This document shows positions 22,200 to 30,463 of a DNA stretch of 32,532 bases, in pieces (position 1 is the stretch's first letter; each line of letters begins with the position of its first letter). The DNA is taken from positions 1-32,532 of the forward strand of contig CAIJYI010000040.1 of assembly GCA_903824855.1 (NCBI GenBank), written 5' to 3'. The notes beneath the pieces were generated by a model. That model had not been told where the DNA came from and did not search any database. It was given only the letters and a program-made list of their open reading frames with translations. The stretch is from an uncultured bacterium (GTDB lineage Bacteria > Patescibacteriota > Minisyncoccia > Phycocordibacterales > CAIJYI01). Both the position numbers and the translations under genes were made by a program.

Positions 22200-24554
22200 A
22201 TGTTTTCGAATAGTATAAAGAGTACCATTGCAAAGATATTTATTCTTTTGGTTGTCACACCAATATTTTTCAGCGCGGTTGACACACATGCTCAAGCAGC
22301 TAATCCTCCAACAACAGCACAAGACGAGAAAAGTATTCCTGATTCTTTAAACCTTGACTGTGGGATTGGTACCATTGCCGCTTGTATTGTTTTATACACA
22401 ACGTGGGCTCTTTTTATAAAACTCCCCGGGTGGCTTCTGACTTTTGCCTCAAAAATCAGTAATACAATATTTGCTTATGGATTAAGTAGCGACACTTTTA
22501 ATCAACCCGGTTTTATTAATCCCGGTTGGGTAATTTGTCGTGATGTCGTCAATACTTTTTTCATCTTTGCTCTTCTCTACCTCGCAATAATGACGATTAT
22601 CGGAAAATTGGGTGGAGCAATGAAGTCGCAACTCGTTACTCTTATCATTGTCGCGATATTCATGAATTTCAGCATGTATATCACGCGCTTCGTGATAGAT
22701 GTTGGAAATGTCGTTGCTCTTGAGTTTTACAATGCTTTTCCTGATCCTCCACAAGGCTCTTATGTTATAACAATTCCGGGAATAGCGCAGAGGGATATTT
22801 TTGGCGGATTCTATGGAACGATAACACACGATATCATTAATATGACCAGCTCGTGGAGTAATGTTCAACTCAGTGAGCAGTGGCCATGGTACGTTTTCTT
22901 GTTTTTCTGCTTAGGTATTATTCAATTGGTTTTTATTTTTGTCATATTAGCGGCTTCATTTTTTATGGTTGCACGCGTAGCAACTCTATGGATATTAATG
23001 ATTGTTTCCCCTATCGCTTTTTTCGCTTATGGAATCCCTAAGTTTAGTGCAACATGGTCAACATGGACGGGGGAGCTTACGAAACAAGTCTTTTTTCCTG
23101 CGATTTTACTTTTCTTTATTTACCTCGCGATTTTGTTGAGCGATGCAACCGTGAAAACTTTTATGACCGCGGCCGGAAATTTTGAAAACGTAGATAATTC
23201 TGAGATATTTAGCAAATTAATTACAACAGCCCTTCATTTTGCTTGTGTGGCAGCCTTTTTACTTTATGGTCTTTCAAAAGCTAAATCAGGGGCGAGCCAT
23301 GCTGCCGTATATGCGAGTAAATATCTTGGTGGTGCCACCTCGTTTGGTTTGGGTGCCGGACTTGGTGTTGCGGCAGCAGGAATGAGAAAGGGTGCCGGAT
23401 CTTATGCTGAGTGGAAAAACAGAAGCTTATCGGATGAGGATAAGGCAAAAATGACCACAACGAGGTTTGGACGAATGCAACTTGCAGCGCTTGATAAAGC
23501 ACAGACGGCAAGCTTTGATATCAGAAATACAAAAACTTTTGGAAATACAATTGGTGCGGCGGCTGGACTTGGTGGAATTAATTTTGGCCAAGGTGGGGGG
23601 CAGGGTGGTTACGCAAAAGGTTTGGGTGAGCGATTGGCTGAAAATACAAAATACTACAAGAACCTTAAAACGGACGAGCAGAAAGCTGCCTTTATTCAAA
23701 ATCTCTCAGGTACTGGTATTTTGGGCGCCGGTCCTACAACTCTCATTAATCGAGATGACGCACCGAGACAGTTCTTCAACAGTCTTCCGGTGGCAGAACG
23801 ACAAAAACTTATCGCAAACTCAAAAGGAGACACACAAGCCTTCTTACAAAGAATCGGTAAAAGCCTCGGTGATAAATATTCTACGGATCAGTTATTGGAG
23901 TTATATAAAGCGGATGAACATAATCCAATTAAACAATCTGCTGTTATTAAAGACTTCTTGAACGGAAAGCAGGATGCCAGCGGAAACATTATTTCCGCTC
24001 CTCGAACTGAGAAAGAGATGACTGACATGTTGAAGAAGTTGTCGGTAACAGAAAGAGCTGAAATGGAAACAAGTCTGAAAGAAAGCCCTGTTGAATTAGA
24101 TAAGATTAAGACACTCAACCGTCAGATTCTTGAAAAACTAAAGGCAGAAAAACCGAAACAGTATGAAGCGGCGCTAAAAGAAACGGCCACCTATGAGAGG
24201 GAACAGAAATTCAAAGTATACAAAGACACTATTGATGAGAGTATAGCGAAATATCAGACAGCTTCTGACGCAGACAAACAGAATTTACAAAATAAAATCA
24301 ACGATGCACTTAATAATATCGACAGAAATAAGATTACAGAACTTAGTGGAGCCGTTCTTTCTCATGAATTAGTTGCGAAGAATTTAAAGAGGGAAGATCT
24401 TGATAAAATTACAAAATCAAACACGATAAGCATGTCGAGAGGGGAACAGGATGCAATGAAAACCAATGCCCTGAAGGGAAAAGATCAAGGGGTTATGGAT
24501 TTCTATAATTACGCTCCCGCAGCGAATAAAAACAAAAGGGCGAAGAAAAAATAA
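22200..24554 (+). CDS. VirB6/TrbL-like polytopic membrane protein with a long soluble tail
   Basis: 784 aa. Signal-like segment at 10-30, then about seven further hydrophobic segments up to residue 385, among them IAACIVLYTTWALFI, FFIFALLYLAIMTII, LVTLIIVAIFMNFSMYI, FLFFCLGIIQLVFIFVILA, TLWILMIVSPIAFFAYGI and FPAILLFFIYLAILL. WILMIVSPIAFFAYGIP is a block I associate with VirB6/TrbL-type inner-membrane channel proteins. From about 385 to the end lie some 400 hydrophilic residues: a Gly/Ala-rich part, then highly charged helices. This tail is long for the family and may be cytoplasmic, contacting the VirB4 ATPase (inference). It follows the exported protein by 6 nt. Confidence 0.85.
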   Translation: MFSNSIKSTIAKIFILLVVTPIFFSAVDTHAQAANPPTTAQDEKSIPDSLNLDCGIGTIAACIVLYTTWALFIKLPGWLLTFASKISNTIFAYGLSSDTFNQPGFINPGWVICRDVVNTFFIFALLYLAIMTIIGKLGGAMKSQLVTLIIVAIFMNFSMYITRFVIDVGNVVALEFYNAFPDPPQGSYVITIPGIAQRDIFGGFYGTITHDIINMTSSWSNVQLSEQWPWYVFLFFCLGIIQLVFIFVILAASFFMVARVATLWILMIVSPIAFFAYGIPKFSATWSTWTGELTKQVFFPAILLFFIYLAILLSDATVKTFMTAAGNFENVDNSEIFSKLITTALHFACVAAFLLYGLSKAKSGASHAAVYASKYLGGATSFGLGAGLGVAAAGMRKGAGSYAEWKNRSLSDEDKAKMTTTRFGRMQLAALDKAQTASFDIRNTKTFGNTIGAAAGLGGINFGQGGGQGGYAKGLGERLAENTKYYKNLKTDEQKAAFIQNLSGTGILGAGPTTLINRDDAPRQFFNSLPVAERQKLIANSKGDTQAFLQRIGKSLGDKYSTDQLLELYKADEHNPIKQSAVIKDFLNGKQDASGNIISAPRTEKEMTDMLKKLSVTERAEMETSLKESPVELDKIKTLNRQILEKLKAEKPKQYEAALKETATYEREQKFKVYKDTIDESIAKYQTASDADKQNLQNKINDALNNIDRNKITELSGAVLSHELVAKNLKREDLDKITKSNTISMSRGEQDAMKTNALKGKDQGVMDFYNYAPAANKNKRAKKK

Positions 24555-24588
24555 TAAAAAATAAGAGTAAAAAATCAACCAATCAAAT

Positions 24589-25023
24589 ATGTCATACACA
24601 AGTGAAGAGCTCGATAAAATGTACGCAGAACTTCCTGAAGACGTAAAGGATGCGATGTCGTCTGTGGATACGGTTCAAGTAATGAAAGATATCAAAGATA
24701 AATACAATCTTCATTTAGATAAAGCGGGTGATTTATCTGCTGAAATAGCGATGCTTATGATGGGAGCTATTCCGCCACAAAGATTTATTACCAACATCCA
24801 AAGTTCGCTGGAAGTAGATAAGGCAACCGCAAAGGAAATCGCAACCATTGTAAATGATAGAATATTCCAAAAGATTCGCAATTCTTTAATGGAGATCCAT
24901 GACATGGCGGAAAAAAAGGATATTTCCGTACCACAAAAACCTGAGCAAGAAAACATCATCAAAGAGGAAACCCTGGAGATACCAAAAAAAGTCGTAATTG
25001 ACCCTTACAAAGAGGCGATATAG
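24589..25023 (+). CDS. Small cytoplasmic protein of the secretion-like cluster
   Basis: 144 aa, not recognised. No membrane or signal segment. Mostly helical, beginning YTSEELDKMYAELPEDVKDA, with a folded-looking core to about residue 105 and a charged Pro/Glu-rich tail. Lies 34 nt after the VirB6-like gene and before the PrgI gene, so probably co-expressed. It ends in TAG. A regulator or adaptor of the membrane complex is a guess from position only. Confidence 0.75.
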   Translation: MSYTSEELDKMYAELPEDVKDAMSSVDTVQVMKDIKDKYNLHLDKAGDLSAEIAMLMMGAIPPQRFITNIQSSLEVDKATAKEIATIVNDRIFQKIRNSLMEIHDMAEKKDISVPQKPEQENIIKEETLEIPKKVVIDPYKEAI

Positions 25024-25055
25024 TTGAACATTTTAAAAAAGGCAACCGATTTTCT

Positions 25056-25083
25056 TTGAAGGCTGTTTTATTCATGTTATATT
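25056..25083 (+). promoter_or_regulatory. Internal promoter before the PrgI-VirB4 genes
   Basis: TTGAAG (25056-25061), 16-bp spacer, TATATT (25078-25083) preceded by TGT. Leader would be about 12 nt. It could let PrgI and the two VirB4 parts be expressed apart from the upstream genes. Confidence 0.5.
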
Positions 25084-25102
25084 TAAGTTGAGAGAAACAT
25101 TT

Positions 25103-25552
25103 ATGCAATATCACGTACCTCAATTTATTGAAGTGGAAGATAAGATATTTACCTTCATAACAATGAAGCAATTCCTCTATCTTCTTGGTGGAGGGGCTAT
25201 CTCCTATCTCGCTTATACCTACCTGATGATATATTTTGCTCTTCCGATAATCGCAGTTGCCGTTTCGTTTTCTCTTGCTCTTGCTTTCTATAAACCAAAC
25301 AATAAACCATTTATATTAATGGTTGAAGCATTTTTCTCTTATATTTTGTCTCCTCGTCTCTACATTTGGAAAAAAATACCAAAAACAAGAGAAGAGAAAT
25401 CAAAAGAAAAAGAGCAACCGGCAGCCTACATTCCTTCGTTATCCGAAAGTACACTCAAAGACCTTTCGTGGAGTCTCGATATTAAAGAACGTGACGGAGG
25501 AGGCACGGCACCAAAGGTGTCAAAAGGAATACCTTTATTGAAAGATTTATAA
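25103..25552 (+). CDS. PrgI family protein, type IV secretion component
   Basis: 149 aa. The start MQYHVPQFIEVEDKIFTFIT matches the PrgI family opening (MxxxVPQFIDVEDKI type), so I start at ATG 25103 rather than the upstream TTG at 25088. Two membrane segments follow at about 25-45 and 50-68 (LGGGAISYLAYTYLMIYFA and LPIIAVAVSFSLALAFY), then a cytoplasmic tail of about 80 residues. PrgI and VirB3-like proteins are small inner-membrane partners of VirB4 in Gram-positive conjugation systems. Here too the VirB4 genes follow directly, 10 nt downstream. Confidence 0.9.
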   Translation: MQYHVPQFIEVEDKIFTFITMKQFLYLLGGGAISYLAYTYLMIYFALPIIAVAVSFSLALAFYKPNNKPFILMVEAFFSYILSPRLYIWKKIPKTREEKSKEKEQPAAYIPSLSESTLKDLSWSLDIKERDGGGTAPKVSKGIPLLKDL

Positions 25553-25562
25553 TTTAACAACG

Positions 25563-26207
25563 ATGCAAAAATCAAGACCGGCACAAGAATTTATACCGTT
25601 TAAAGAAATACGCGATGGTATTGTTATAATGAAAGACAATTCCTTTCGTGCTGTTCTTATGACCTCGTCTTTGAATCTTGCTTTGAAATCACAAGAGGAG
25701 CAGGAAGCCATCATCGCACAATTCCAAAATTTCCTTAATTCTCTCGAGTTTTCTATACAATTTTATATCCAATCCAGACGTTTAGATATTCGTCCTTACA
25801 TCGCCTCACTGCAAGAGAAGGAACGTGACCAAGTTAATGAGCTTATGAAAATTCAGACGCGGGAATATATTGATTTTATTAAGAACTTTACTGAAACGAC
25901 CAATATAATGTCTAAGAGTTTCTTTGTTGTTGTTCCTTACGCATCAAACCTTAGTTCATCAGTAACTCAGGGCAAATGGGGTTTTGCTTCCAAAACAGAC
26001 GATCGTTCAAAAACAAAAGAATGGCTTGAGAATTTTGAAGAAAGTAAGACCCAGCTTGAGCAAAGAGTGTCGATAGTCGAACAAGGTTTGTCCCGCTTCA
26101 GTATTCGCGTTGCACAACTTGGTACAGAAGAAGTCGTTGAGCTTTTTTATAAGATATTTAATCCGGGGGAATTGGATAAACCAATATCTCTTGAGTCTTC
26201 AAAATAA
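25563..26207 (+). CDS. TraC-like / VirB4 N-terminal domain protein
   Basis: 214 aa, beginning RPAQEFIPFKEIRDGIVIMK. The fold expected is the VirB4/TraC N-terminal domain: a beta strand start, FRAVLMTSSLNLALKS, LNSLEFSIQFYIQSRRLD, and a long helical section ending in VVPYASN. No Walker motifs. The ATPase part is in the next gene, 4 nt downstream, in another frame. The stop here is a plain TAA followed by a new ATG, so this appears to be a true gene split rather than a sequencing frameshift. It probably pairs with the downstream ATPase on the inner membrane. Confidence 0.85.
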   Translation: MQKSRPAQEFIPFKEIRDGIVIMKDNSFRAVLMTSSLNLALKSQEEQEAIIAQFQNFLNSLEFSIQFYIQSRRLDIRPYIASLQEKERDQVNELMKIQTREYIDFIKNFTETTNIMSKSFFVVVPYASNLSSSVTQGKWGFASKTDDRSKTKEWLENFEESKTQLEQRVSIVEQGLSRFSIRVAQLGTEEVVELFYKIFNPGELDKPISLESSK

Positions 26208-26211
26208 AAAA

Positions 26212-28023
26212 ATGGGGTTTTTCGCAAAAAAAACTGAAAAAAAAGAAATCGTTCCAATTCTTCCGCAGGAAATATATGAATCCGGCGTTCTTGAGTTGCG
26301 TGACGTTCTCGCTCCCGCTGCTCTTAAAATTTCTCCAAAACAATTGAATCTGGGTGAAAAAATAGCCAGAACATTTTTTGTCATCTCTTATCCGAGATAT
26401 CTTTCAGACAACTGGTTTTCCCCAATAATCAACCTTGACCGTGTTTTTGATATTTCAATTTTTGTTCATCCGATAGATACGGGAACAGTTTTAAAACAAT
26501 TCCAAAAGAAAGTTACTGAGGTCCAAAGTCAGATTAACGAAAGGGAAGAGAAGGGGTTCGTAAGAGACCCTGTACTTGAAACTTCTTTTCATGATCTTGA
26601 AGAATTGCGTGACAAACTTCAGCAAGCAACAGAAAAACTCTATGACGTCGGACTTTATTTAACCATTTACGGAGCCGATGATGCCGAATTGGATAAATTT
26701 GAATCACAAATTAAATCTATTTTGGAATCAAAGTTAATTTATGTAAAACCGGCATTATTCCAACAGGAAATGGGTTTTCATAGTGTTATTCCGACAGGAT
26801 CAGATGAATTACAGGTTCATTCCAAACTGAATTCTTCTCCACTCTCAAGTCTTTTTCCTTTTGTTTCATTCGATCTCACTTCCGACAGAGGGATTCTCTA
26901 TGGGGTAAATCGCCACAATTCAAGTCTTGTTCTTTTTGATCGTTTCTCGCTTGAAAACTACAATTCTATTATTTTCGCGAAATCCGGTTCAGGAAAATCG
27001 TATACCACAAAGCTTGAAATATTAAGAACGTTGATGTTTGATACGGAAGTTATTGTTATTGACCCGGAAAAAGAATATGAGTACATGGCAGAGGCCACAG
27101 GAGGGAGGTATTTCAATATTTCTCTCACATCAGGCCATCATATTAATCCTTTTGATCTTCCTTTTCCAAGAGAAGATGAAACGGCTTCCGATGTTCTTCG
27201 CTCCCATATCATCAATCTTGTCGGTTTGTTTCGTATTATGTTTAGCGGTCTAACACCGGAAGAGGATGCTATTATCGACCGTGCGATAACAGAGACTTAC
27301 GCATTAAAAGATATTACCGCCGAATCAAATTTTGCAGAAGTCGAACCGCCGATTTTGGGCGACTTCGAGTTAATCCTCTCCGGAATGGAAGGTGCGGAAT
27401 CACTCGTTCAAAGACTCGCGAAATACACAAAAGGTACGTGGTCAAACTTCATCAACAAGCCATCAAACGTCGATATAAATAAGAAGTTTGTGGTATTTTC
27501 TGTGAGAGACATGGAGGACGAGTTGAAACCGGTTGCCATGTATATTATTACTCACTTTATTTGGAGTTCCATACGAAAAGAGCTTAAAAAGAGACTTTTG
27601 GTGATAGATGAGGCTTGGTGGATGATGAAATCAGAAGATACCGCCTCGTTTCTCTTTAGTCTAGCAAAAAGAGGAAGGAAGTATTTTCTCGGCATTGCTA
27701 CTATTACCCAAGATGTTGAAGACTTCTTACGAAGCCCTTATGGATTACCGATTATCACCAACTCTTCCATTCAGCTTCTCATGAAACAATCGCCGTCCTC
27801 GATTGATATGGTGCAAAAAACATTCAACCTAACAGATGAAGAGAAGTATCTGTTGTTGGAATCTGGGGTGGGGGAGGGTATTTTCTTCGCAGGATCAAAA
27901 CACGTTGCAATAAAAGTCATTTCCTCCTACACGGAAGACCAAATTATAACCTCTGATCCTTCACAAATTCTAGCAATCAAGAAATCAAAGGATGAATATG
28001 CTGAAATGGGGGGTGGAAGCTAA
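26212..28023 (+). CDS. virB4: VirB4-like type IV secretion ATPase
   Basis: 603 aa. Hexameric AAA+-like ATPase that powers pilus assembly or transfer in type IV secretion. N-terminal half: IARTFFVISYPRYLSDNWF and a helical region with QKKVTEVQSQINEREEKG. Walker A KSGSGKS at 257-263, VIVIDPEKEYEYMAE, then Walker B LLVIDEAWWMM (Asp466, Glu467), and ATITQDVEDFL, the Gln-containing motif of the family. All catalytic residues are present. I start at ATG 26212, 4 nt after the previous stop; a longer frame would run into the upstream gene. Followed by a strong terminator, ending this transcription unit. Confidence 0.95.
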   Translation: MGFFAKKTEKKEIVPILPQEIYESGVLELRDVLAPAALKISPKQLNLGEKIARTFFVISYPRYLSDNWFSPIINLDRVFDISIFVHPIDTGTVLKQFQKKVTEVQSQINEREEKGFVRDPVLETSFHDLEELRDKLQQATEKLYDVGLYLTIYGADDAELDKFESQIKSILESKLIYVKPALFQQEMGFHSVIPTGSDELQVHSKLNSSPLSSLFPFVSFDLTSDRGILYGVNRHNSSLVLFDRFSLENYNSIIFAKSGSGKSYTTKLEILRTLMFDTEVIVIDPEKEYEYMAEATGGRYFNISLTSGHHINPFDLPFPREDETASDVLRSHIINLVGLFRIMFSGLTPEEDAIIDRAITETYALKDITAESNFAEVEPPILGDFELILSGMEGAESLVQRLAKYTKGTWSNFINKPSNVDINKKFVVFSVRDMEDELKPVAMYIITHFIWSSIRKELKKRLLVIDEAWWMMKSEDTASFLFSLAKRGRKYFLGIATITQDVEDFLRSPYGLPIITNSSIQLLMKQSPSSIDMVQKTFNLTDEEKYLLLESGVGEGIFFAGSKHVAIKVISSYTEDQIITSDPSQILAIKKSKDEYAEMGGGS

Positions 28024-28033
28024 AACTCAACAC

Positions 28034-28070
28034 AAAAAAACGGATTAATTAATATTAATCCGTTTTTTTT
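28034..28070 (+). terminator. Rho-independent terminator after virB4
   Basis: CGGATTAAT (28041-28049) pairs with ATTAATCCG (28054-28062) around TAAT, with a seven-A run before and an eight-T run after. It separates the ATPase gene from the following surface-protein run. Confidence 0.92.
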
Positions 28071-28125
28071 ATTTATTTTTGCTCATCTAGTGGATAACTT
28101 TCTTTTTTGTGTGTATTTTTTACGC

Positions 28126-28131
28126 TATAAT
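28126..28131 (+). promoter_or_regulatory. Consensus -10, leaderless type
   Basis: TATAAT 6 nt before the ATG at 28138. No good -35; the upstream region is T-rich. AGTGGATAA (28089-28097, one mismatch to the DnaA box) lies 28 bp upstream. The -10 position decides for the start at 28138 over the longer frame from 28090. Confidence 0.55.
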
Positions 28132-28137
28132 GAATAT

Positions 28138-29151
28138 ATGAAAAAAAGATATTTTCCGTTAATTATTTTGCTGTTTTTTGGTGTGTGTGGTTACGCATTA
28201 GGGCAATCAGCATTAACCGGAATAGGTGGCACCGAAAGTAATGGTAACGCTGTTTCTTTGTCTGTTTCTCCTGAACACCCGAATCCAAACCAAAAGGTAA
28301 CAATAAAAGCACTTTCGTTTCAGGTAAATTTAGATAATACCATTATTTCTTGGTCTGTTGATGGTGTTGTAAAACTTTCCGGTATGGGGAAAAAAGAATT
28401 TAGTTTTACCACAGGATCAGTTGGAAAATCTTCAAAGATTGTTGTCTCAATGAATCCGGCAGATTTTGGACAAATCACAAAGGGAATAACGATAACACCG
28501 GCAGATATGGATGTTCTTTGGGAGGCAGATACTTATATACCCCCATTCTATAAAGGAAAAGCACTCCCTTCATCACAAAGTTCCGTTCGTGTTATTCCGT
28601 TCACGTCTTTTTCAGGAAAAGAGGGGTATTACAACTCTGCTGATTTAGTTTATAAATGGAAAAAAGGATATTTTGGAGATGCGGCGAATTCAGGTTATGG
28701 AAAAAATATTTTTGTGTTTAACACAGGCTACACATTCAACACTGACGACATAGAGGTTGTCGCCTCTACCTTAGAGACAGGAATATCTGTAAAAAAAATC
28801 GCATCCGTGTATATCTATAATCCAAAAATTACCTTTTATGAGAACAAGCCTCTACAGGGAGTACGGTACGAAAACTCTCTGGAAAACTCTTTCCTGTTCT
28901 CAAACAAAGAGTTTGTTGTTCATGCTGTGCCATATTTTTTCTCACTTGATGGAATAAACAACAATACCGCAGCATACAACTGGAAACTAGACGGGAAGAA
29001 ACTTGAAATAAATCCTGATAATAAAAATGAATTCACTTTTCAAAAACCAAGCGAGGGCTCAGGAAGTTTCCGGTTAAGTTTAGATATAGATAATACCGGT
29101 TACGATCTTCAATCTTCAACAAAAAGTCTTTCCATTATGTACTCAAATTAA
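28138..29151 (+). CDS. Exported Ig-like surface protein
   Basis: 337 aa, no named family. Signal peptide at 1 to about 22 (RYFPLIILLFFGVCGYALG). The rest looks like beta-sandwich repeats. Two regions share the pattern W-(S/K)-(V/L)-D-G then F-(S/T)-F: ISWSVDGVVKLSGMGKKEFSF and YNWKLDGKKLEINPDNKNEF (only parts quoted); a middle copy around VYKWKKGYFGDAANSG is weaker. The protein begins a second run of genes after the virB4 terminator and is followed 9 nt later by a membrane-anchored protein. A role as surface or pilus-associated adhesin is inference from position and fold type. Confidence 0.78.
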   Translation: MKKRYFPLIILLFFGVCGYALGQSALTGIGGTESNGNAVSLSVSPEHPNPNQKVTIKALSFQVNLDNTIISWSVDGVVKLSGMGKKEFSFTTGSVGKSSKIVVSMNPADFGQITKGITITPADMDVLWEADTYIPPFYKGKALPSSQSSVRVIPFTSFSGKEGYYNSADLVYKWKKGYFGDAANSGYGKNIFVFNTGYTFNTDDIEVVASTLETGISVKKIASVYIYNPKITFYENKPLQGVRYENSLENSFLFSNKEFVVHAVPYFFSLDGINNNTAAYNWKLDGKKLEINPDNKNEFTFQKPSEGSGSFRLSLDIDNTGYDLQSSTKSLSIMYSN

Positions 29152-29160
29152 TAAGGAATT

Positions 29161-30459
29161 ATGACAAAAAAACAGCTTTATATAATAGTGGGAATATTTG
29201 CGATAGTCGCGATTGGATTCCTTGTTGCCGTATTTCTCATCACAGGGGGAGGGAAAACACCGGCAGGAACTACTTCGACAAATCCTTTTGTTAATTTTTC
29301 TCCCTTTGGTAAACCGAGCGCTAATATTACAACCAATACCGGCGAAAACACTGCGGGAACAAACACTCCGACGGGAAATGGAGAAATAATTCCTATACAA
29401 ACAGGAAGCTTATCGCTCTTGAGACAGATTACTCCGAATCCGGTAGCGGGAATATTTCCAATAAACAGAATAGGGAAATCCTATATTGATTTTATTGAAA
29501 AAGAAACCGGAAACATTTTTGAAACACGGATAGCTGATATGCAAATGAATAGACTCTCAAATTCCATTATGCCGAGAATTTTTGAAGCATATTTTGCAAA
29601 TGGCGGTAATTCCATTGTTGTGCGCTATCTTAAAAACAACAGTGATGTTATTTCTTCTTTTGATCTTGATATTTCTAAATCAAAAATTGTTCCGGGGAGT
29701 AGTGCCACGAGCACAAGCGCAATGCCGAGCGGACGTTTTCTCCCCGCTGGAGTTATGGATATGAAAATATCTTCTGATATGAATTCGGCATTTTTTATGA
29801 CAAGAAACGCCGGCTTTAAAGACAGGAATTCTTTCGGCTCTGTTTTTGATTTCAATAAAAACACCGTGTCGGAAGTTTTTCAGTCAGCGTTCTCAGAGTG
29901 GCTTCCGGTATACTTTAATTCAGCCGAGGTTCTCCTTCAAACAAAAGCTTCTCAAAAAGTTCCCGGATTCCTTTATTCGCTCAACATAAAAACGGGTGTA
30001 CTTCAGAAAGTAATGGGGGATATAAACGGACTCACCACACTTCCAAGTCCCGATGGTCAAAAAATTCTTTATTCAGAAAGCACAAAAGGTGGTATGACGC
30101 TTCATGTTTACAATAGGGCGAATGAAACAACAACAGATCTCCCGAAACAAACGTTACCCGAAAAGTGTGTCTGGACAAAAGACGGCTTGTTTATCTATTG
30201 TGCTATCTCCAACACAATAACAAGCAGTGAGTATCCTGACACCTGGTATCAAGGAATCACATCATTCTCTGATAATATCTGGAAAATAAACACACAAACA
30301 GGAATTTCTGCGATTATTCTTACTACGTCAAGCTTCACACCACAATCAATGGACATGACCCATCTCACACTTTCACCCCTTGAGGATTATCTCTTCTTTA
30401 TAAACAAAAAAGATTCAACTCCGTGGCTATACGACTTAAGAAGTGTTGGGTTACAATAA
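29161..30459 (+). CDS. Membrane-anchored propeller-like protein
   Basis: 432 aa, no named family. Membrane anchor at about 6-27 (LYIIVGIFAIVAIGFLVAVF), then a Thr/Asn/Gly-rich linker to about 80. The outer domain (about 80-432) has repeated short beta motifs typical of propeller-type proteins, for example LLRQITPNPVAGIF, YIDFIEKETGNIFET, LPSPDGQKILYSES, and a final LSPLEDYLFFINKKDSTPW. SPDGQKILYS resembles WD40/TolB-like blades. AAGGA 5 nt upstream supports this start. The next gene starts 4 nt after its stop, so both are surely co-transcribed. Confidence 0.78.
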   Translation: MTKKQLYIIVGIFAIVAIGFLVAVFLITGGGKTPAGTTSTNPFVNFSPFGKPSANITTNTGENTAGTNTPTGNGEIIPIQTGSLSLLRQITPNPVAGIFPINRIGKSYIDFIEKETGNIFETRIADMQMNRLSNSIMPRIFEAYFANGGNSIVVRYLKNNSDVISSFDLDISKSKIVPGSSATSTSAMPSGRFLPAGVMDMKISSDMNSAFFMTRNAGFKDRNSFGSVFDFNKNTVSEVFQSAFSEWLPVYFNSAEVLLQTKASQKVPGFLYSLNIKTGVLQKVMGDINGLTTLPSPDGQKILYSESTKGGMTLHVYNRANETTTDLPKQTLPEKCVWTKDGLFIYCAISNTITSSEYPDTWYQGITSFSDNIWKINTQTGISAIILTTSSFTPQSMDMTHLTLSPLEDYLFFINKKDSTPWLYDLRSVGLQ

Positions 30460-30463
30460 AAAA

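Noticed and set aside
26110-26211. Longer start for the VirB4 ATPase
   Set aside because: It would overlap the preceding gene by about 100 bp; ATG 26212 directly follows that gene's stop.
26200-26215. Frameshift breaking a single virB4 gene
   Set aside because: There is a normal stop, a 4-nt gap and a plausible new start; no homopolymer error is needed to explain it. Kept as a gene split.
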